The notes beneath the pieces are model-generated. The model made no database searches, had not been told where the DNA came from, and saw nothing but the letters and a program-made list of their open reading frames with translations. From contig DWYU01000155.1 in assembly GCA_019118505.1 (NCBI GenBank), positions 1 to 41,574 on the forward strand: a stretch of 41,574 bases of DNA, written 5' to 3'. The translations under genes and the position numbers were made by a program. This DNA is from Candidatus Oscillibacter excrementavium (GTDB lineage: Bacteria > Bacillota > Clostridia > Oscillospirales > Oscillospiraceae). Shown here one piece after another: positions 40,125 through 41,574 of the stretch. Every line of letters begins with the position of its first letter. Within the stretch, counting starts at the first letter, position 1.

Positions 40125-41216
40125 ATGAAATTAGGAATCGTGGGTCTGCCCAATGTGGGCAAATCGACCCTGTTCAACGCCATCACCAACGCCGGTGCCG
40201 AGAGCGCCAACTACCCCTTCTGCACCATCGACCCCAACGTGGGCATGGTGGCGGTGCCGGATGAGCGGCTGGACAAGCTGGCGGAGATGTATCAGCCGGA
40301 CAAAAAGACCCCGGCGGTCATCGAGTTCGTGGACATCGCCGGCCTGGTGAAGGGCGCCAGCAAGGGCGAGGGCCTGGGCAACAAGTTCCTGGCCAACATC
40401 CGGGAGACTGACGCCATCGTCCACGTGGTGCGCTGCTTTGACGATGAGAACGTCATCCACGTGGAGGGCAGCACGGACCCCCAGCGGGACATTGACATCA
40501 TCAACATGGAGCTGGTGATGGCGGACCTGGAGATGGTCCAGCGCCGGGTGGAGAAGGCCACGAAAGCCCTGAAGGGCGACAAGAAGTTCCAGCATGAGGT
40601 GGACGTGTTCACCGCCCTGCAGAAGCACCTGGACGGGGGCAACCTGGCCCGGACCTTCGAATGCGACGAGGATGACGCGGCCCTGATCGCCACCAGCGAC
40701 CTGCTGACCCTGAAGCCGGTGATCTACGCCGCCAACACCGACGAGGCGGGCTTCACGGATCTGGCCAATAACCAATACTACCAGCAGGTGAAGGAAATCG
40801 CCGACGCGGAGGGAAGCCAGGTGCTGCCTATCTGCGCCAAGATGGAGCAGGACATCGCCGAGCTGGAGGGCGAGGAGAAGCTGATGTTCCTGGAGGAGCT
40901 TGGAGTGGAGGAGTCCGGCCTGGACCGGCTCATCAAGTGCTCCTACGCCCTGCTGGGGCTCATCTCCTTCCTGACCTACGGCAAGGACGAGTGCCGGGCC
41001 TGGACCATCAAGAAGGGCACCAAGGCCCCCCAGGCCGCCGGCAAGATCCACTCCGACATCGAGCGGGGCTTCATCCGGGCGGAGGTGCTGGCCTACGACG
41101 ACATGATCAAGTGCGGCAGCGTCAACGTCGCCAAGGAGAAGGGCCTGCTCCGCAGCGAGGGCAAGGACTACGTGGTCCAGGACGGCGACATGATCTACTT
41201 CCGGTTCAACGTGTGA
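40125..41216 (+). CDS. ychF: Ribosome-associated ATPase YchF/OLA1
   Basis: This 363-residue Obg-related NTPase has G1 GLPNVGKSTLF, G3 DIAGLVKGASKGEGLGN, the ATP-preferring G4 variant NTDE (YAANTDEAGF) in place of NKxD, and a C-terminal TGS domain (SFLTYGKDECRAWTIKKGTKAPQAAGKIHSDIERGFIRAEV). A coiled-coil domain lies between. It binds ribosomes and is linked to oxidative stress and translation fidelity. AGGGAGCG precedes the ATG. The next small gene overlaps its stop by one base. Confidence 0.97.
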   Translation: MKLGIVGLPNVGKSTLFNAITNAGAESANYPFCTIDPNVGMVAVPDERLDKLAEMYQPDKKTPAVIEFVDIAGLVKGASKGEGLGNKFLANIRETDAIVHVVRCFDDENVIHVEGSTDPQRDIDIINMELVMADLEMVQRRVEKATKALKGDKKFQHEVDVFTALQKHLDGGNLARTFECDEDDAALIATSDLLTLKPVIYAANTDEAGFTDLANNQYYQQVKEIADAEGSQVLPICAKMEQDIAELEGEEKLMFLEELGVEESGLDRLIKCSYALLGLISFLTYGKDECRAWTIKKGTKAPQAAGKIHSDIERGFIRAEVLAYDDMIKCGSVNVAKEKGLLRSEGKDYVVQDGDMIYFRFNV

Positions 41217-41419
41217 TGACAGACGGGGAGAGACTGGCGGCCTACGACCGGATGTACGCCGATCTCCTGCGTGAGCGGGACAAGGTGGCCGCGGATATGG
41301 AGAAGCTCCGGGCCGCCGGGAAGAACCGGGGGGCTACCTACCAGCAGCTGCTGGCCCAGAAGCTGACGGTCCAGAACCTGATCGGCCGGTTTGAGATCTA
41401 CGGCATCAAAGAGACATAA
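41216..41419 (+). CDS. Hypothetical 67-residue charged protein after ychF
   Basis: The peptide MTDGERLAAYDRMYADLLRE continues as a mostly helical, highly charged chain and ends FEIYGIKET. The ATG overlaps the ychF stop by one base (TGATG), indicating coupling. The tracked ORF from 40937 is ychF in another frame. No known domain. The helical pattern (RERDKVAADMEKLRAAG) suggests a coiled coil. Tight coupling to ychF suggests a role near translation, which is only an inference. Confidence 0.7.
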   Translation: MTDGERLAAYDRMYADLLRERDKVAADMEKLRAAGKNRGATYQQLLAQKLTVQNLIGRFEIYGIKET

Positions 41420-41420
41420 A

Positions 41421-41554
41421 GGCAGGCGCTTTTGCGCCTGCCGCAGCTTGTCGAAAAAGCCTTTTCGACAAGCTGCTTGCGTTTTCCAGAACTTTAAAAA
41501 GTTCTGGAAAACGGTTGATTGAAAACGAAAGACACCCTTCCTGGGTTTCTTTCG
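41421..41554. repeat. Cluster of four adjacent hairpins at the window end
   Basis: Four inverted repeats lie head to tail. They are 41421-41442 (9-bp stem GGCAGGCGC), 41443-41476 (15-bp stem GCAGCTTGTCGAAAA), 41480-41513 (15-bp stem CGTTTTCCAGAACTT) and 41526-41554 (12-bp stem CGAAAGACACCC with one mismatch). Loops are four or five bases. Only the first resembles a terminator for ychF and its partner, and none has a classic T-run. No coding potential is visible from 41420 to the end. Confidence 0.8.
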
Positions 41555-41574
41555 TAGCTATCTTCCTTCCCGTT

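Noticed and set aside
1-41574. CRISPR arrays, insertion sequences, prophage or tRNA genes
   Set aside because: No regularly spaced identical repeats, transposase or phage proteins, or tRNA-like cloverleaf with a CCA region was seen.

Overview
This 41.6 kb window is a gene-dense chromosomal segment of a high-GC, Gram-positive (Firmicutes) bacterium. The gene set looks most like a gut member of the Oscillospiraceae (Oscillibacter, Dysosmobacter, Flavonifractor or Lawsonibacter type). The evidence is a T-box riboswitch, AGGAGG ribosome-binding sites, sigma-A promoters with 17-bp spacers, lipoprotein signal peptides, an Lsa/CplR-like ABC-F protein, a Firmicutes-type direct-repeat Pho box, and a strong GC bias that fills the opposite strands with long spurious ORFs. 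The genus is an inference. I saw no tRNA, rRNA, CRISPR array, insertion sequence, prophage or plasmid gene.

Layout, left to right. (1) 1-2.8 kb: a promoter and complete T-box leader drive a YkvI-family transporter and an iron-type alcohol dehydrogenase. (2) 2.8-6.3 kb, minus: an overlapping MoxR ATPase, DUF58 and DUF4129-like membrane protein operon. (3) 6.5-14.0 kb: the phosphate regulon, from a Pho-box promoter through pstS, pstC, pstA, pstB and phoU to an HD phosphohydrolase, a PhoP/PhoB-type regulator and a PhoR-type kinase. (4) 14.0-15.9 kb: an ABC-F ribosome-protection gene behind a leader with a three-codon uORF and a strong terminator. (5) 15.9-19.4 kb, minus: cysteine desulfurase, MATE exporter and RlmA-type rRNA methyltransferase. 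(6) 19.4-21.4 kb: mtaB-type tRNA methylthiotransferase and a YfbR-like 5'-nucleotidase. (7) 21.4-22.7 kb, minus: an aminotransferase.

(8) 22.7-28.4 kb: recG sits between two ECF sigma/anti-sigma operons. The sigma genes are preceded by related CCTGTRAC...CGT sequences that look like self-recognised promoters. (9) 28.4-29.9 kb, minus: thyA-folA. (10) 30.0-30.9 kb: an AraC-type regulator. (11) 30.9-35.4 kb, minus: FAD oxidoreductase, D-2-hydroxyacid dehydrogenase, lipoprotein and butanol-dehydrogenase-like ADH. (12) 35.5-36.9 kb: an HtrA-like membrane protease. (13) 37.1-37.4 kb: a 41-codon membrane microprotein behind four TTAACA-like repeats spaced exactly 11 bp, a second candidate Pho box. 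(14) 37.4-39.4 kb: a Crp/Fnr-type regulator divergent from a threonine-dehydrogenase-like gene, with an 18-bp perfect palindrome about 42 bp upstream of the predicted tdh start point. (15) 39.4-40.0 kb, minus: a membrane protein and XRE regulator with palindromic operators. (16) 40.1-41.4 kb: ychF and a small conserved-looking gene, followed by a dense run of hairpins.

The recurring theme is regulation. Candidate local circuits include a T-box, an ABC-F attenuator, Pho boxes, ECF autoregulation, a Crp/Fnr palindrome and XRE operators. All regulatory assignments come from reading the sequence by eye. Family names come from recognisable motifs, with no database search.
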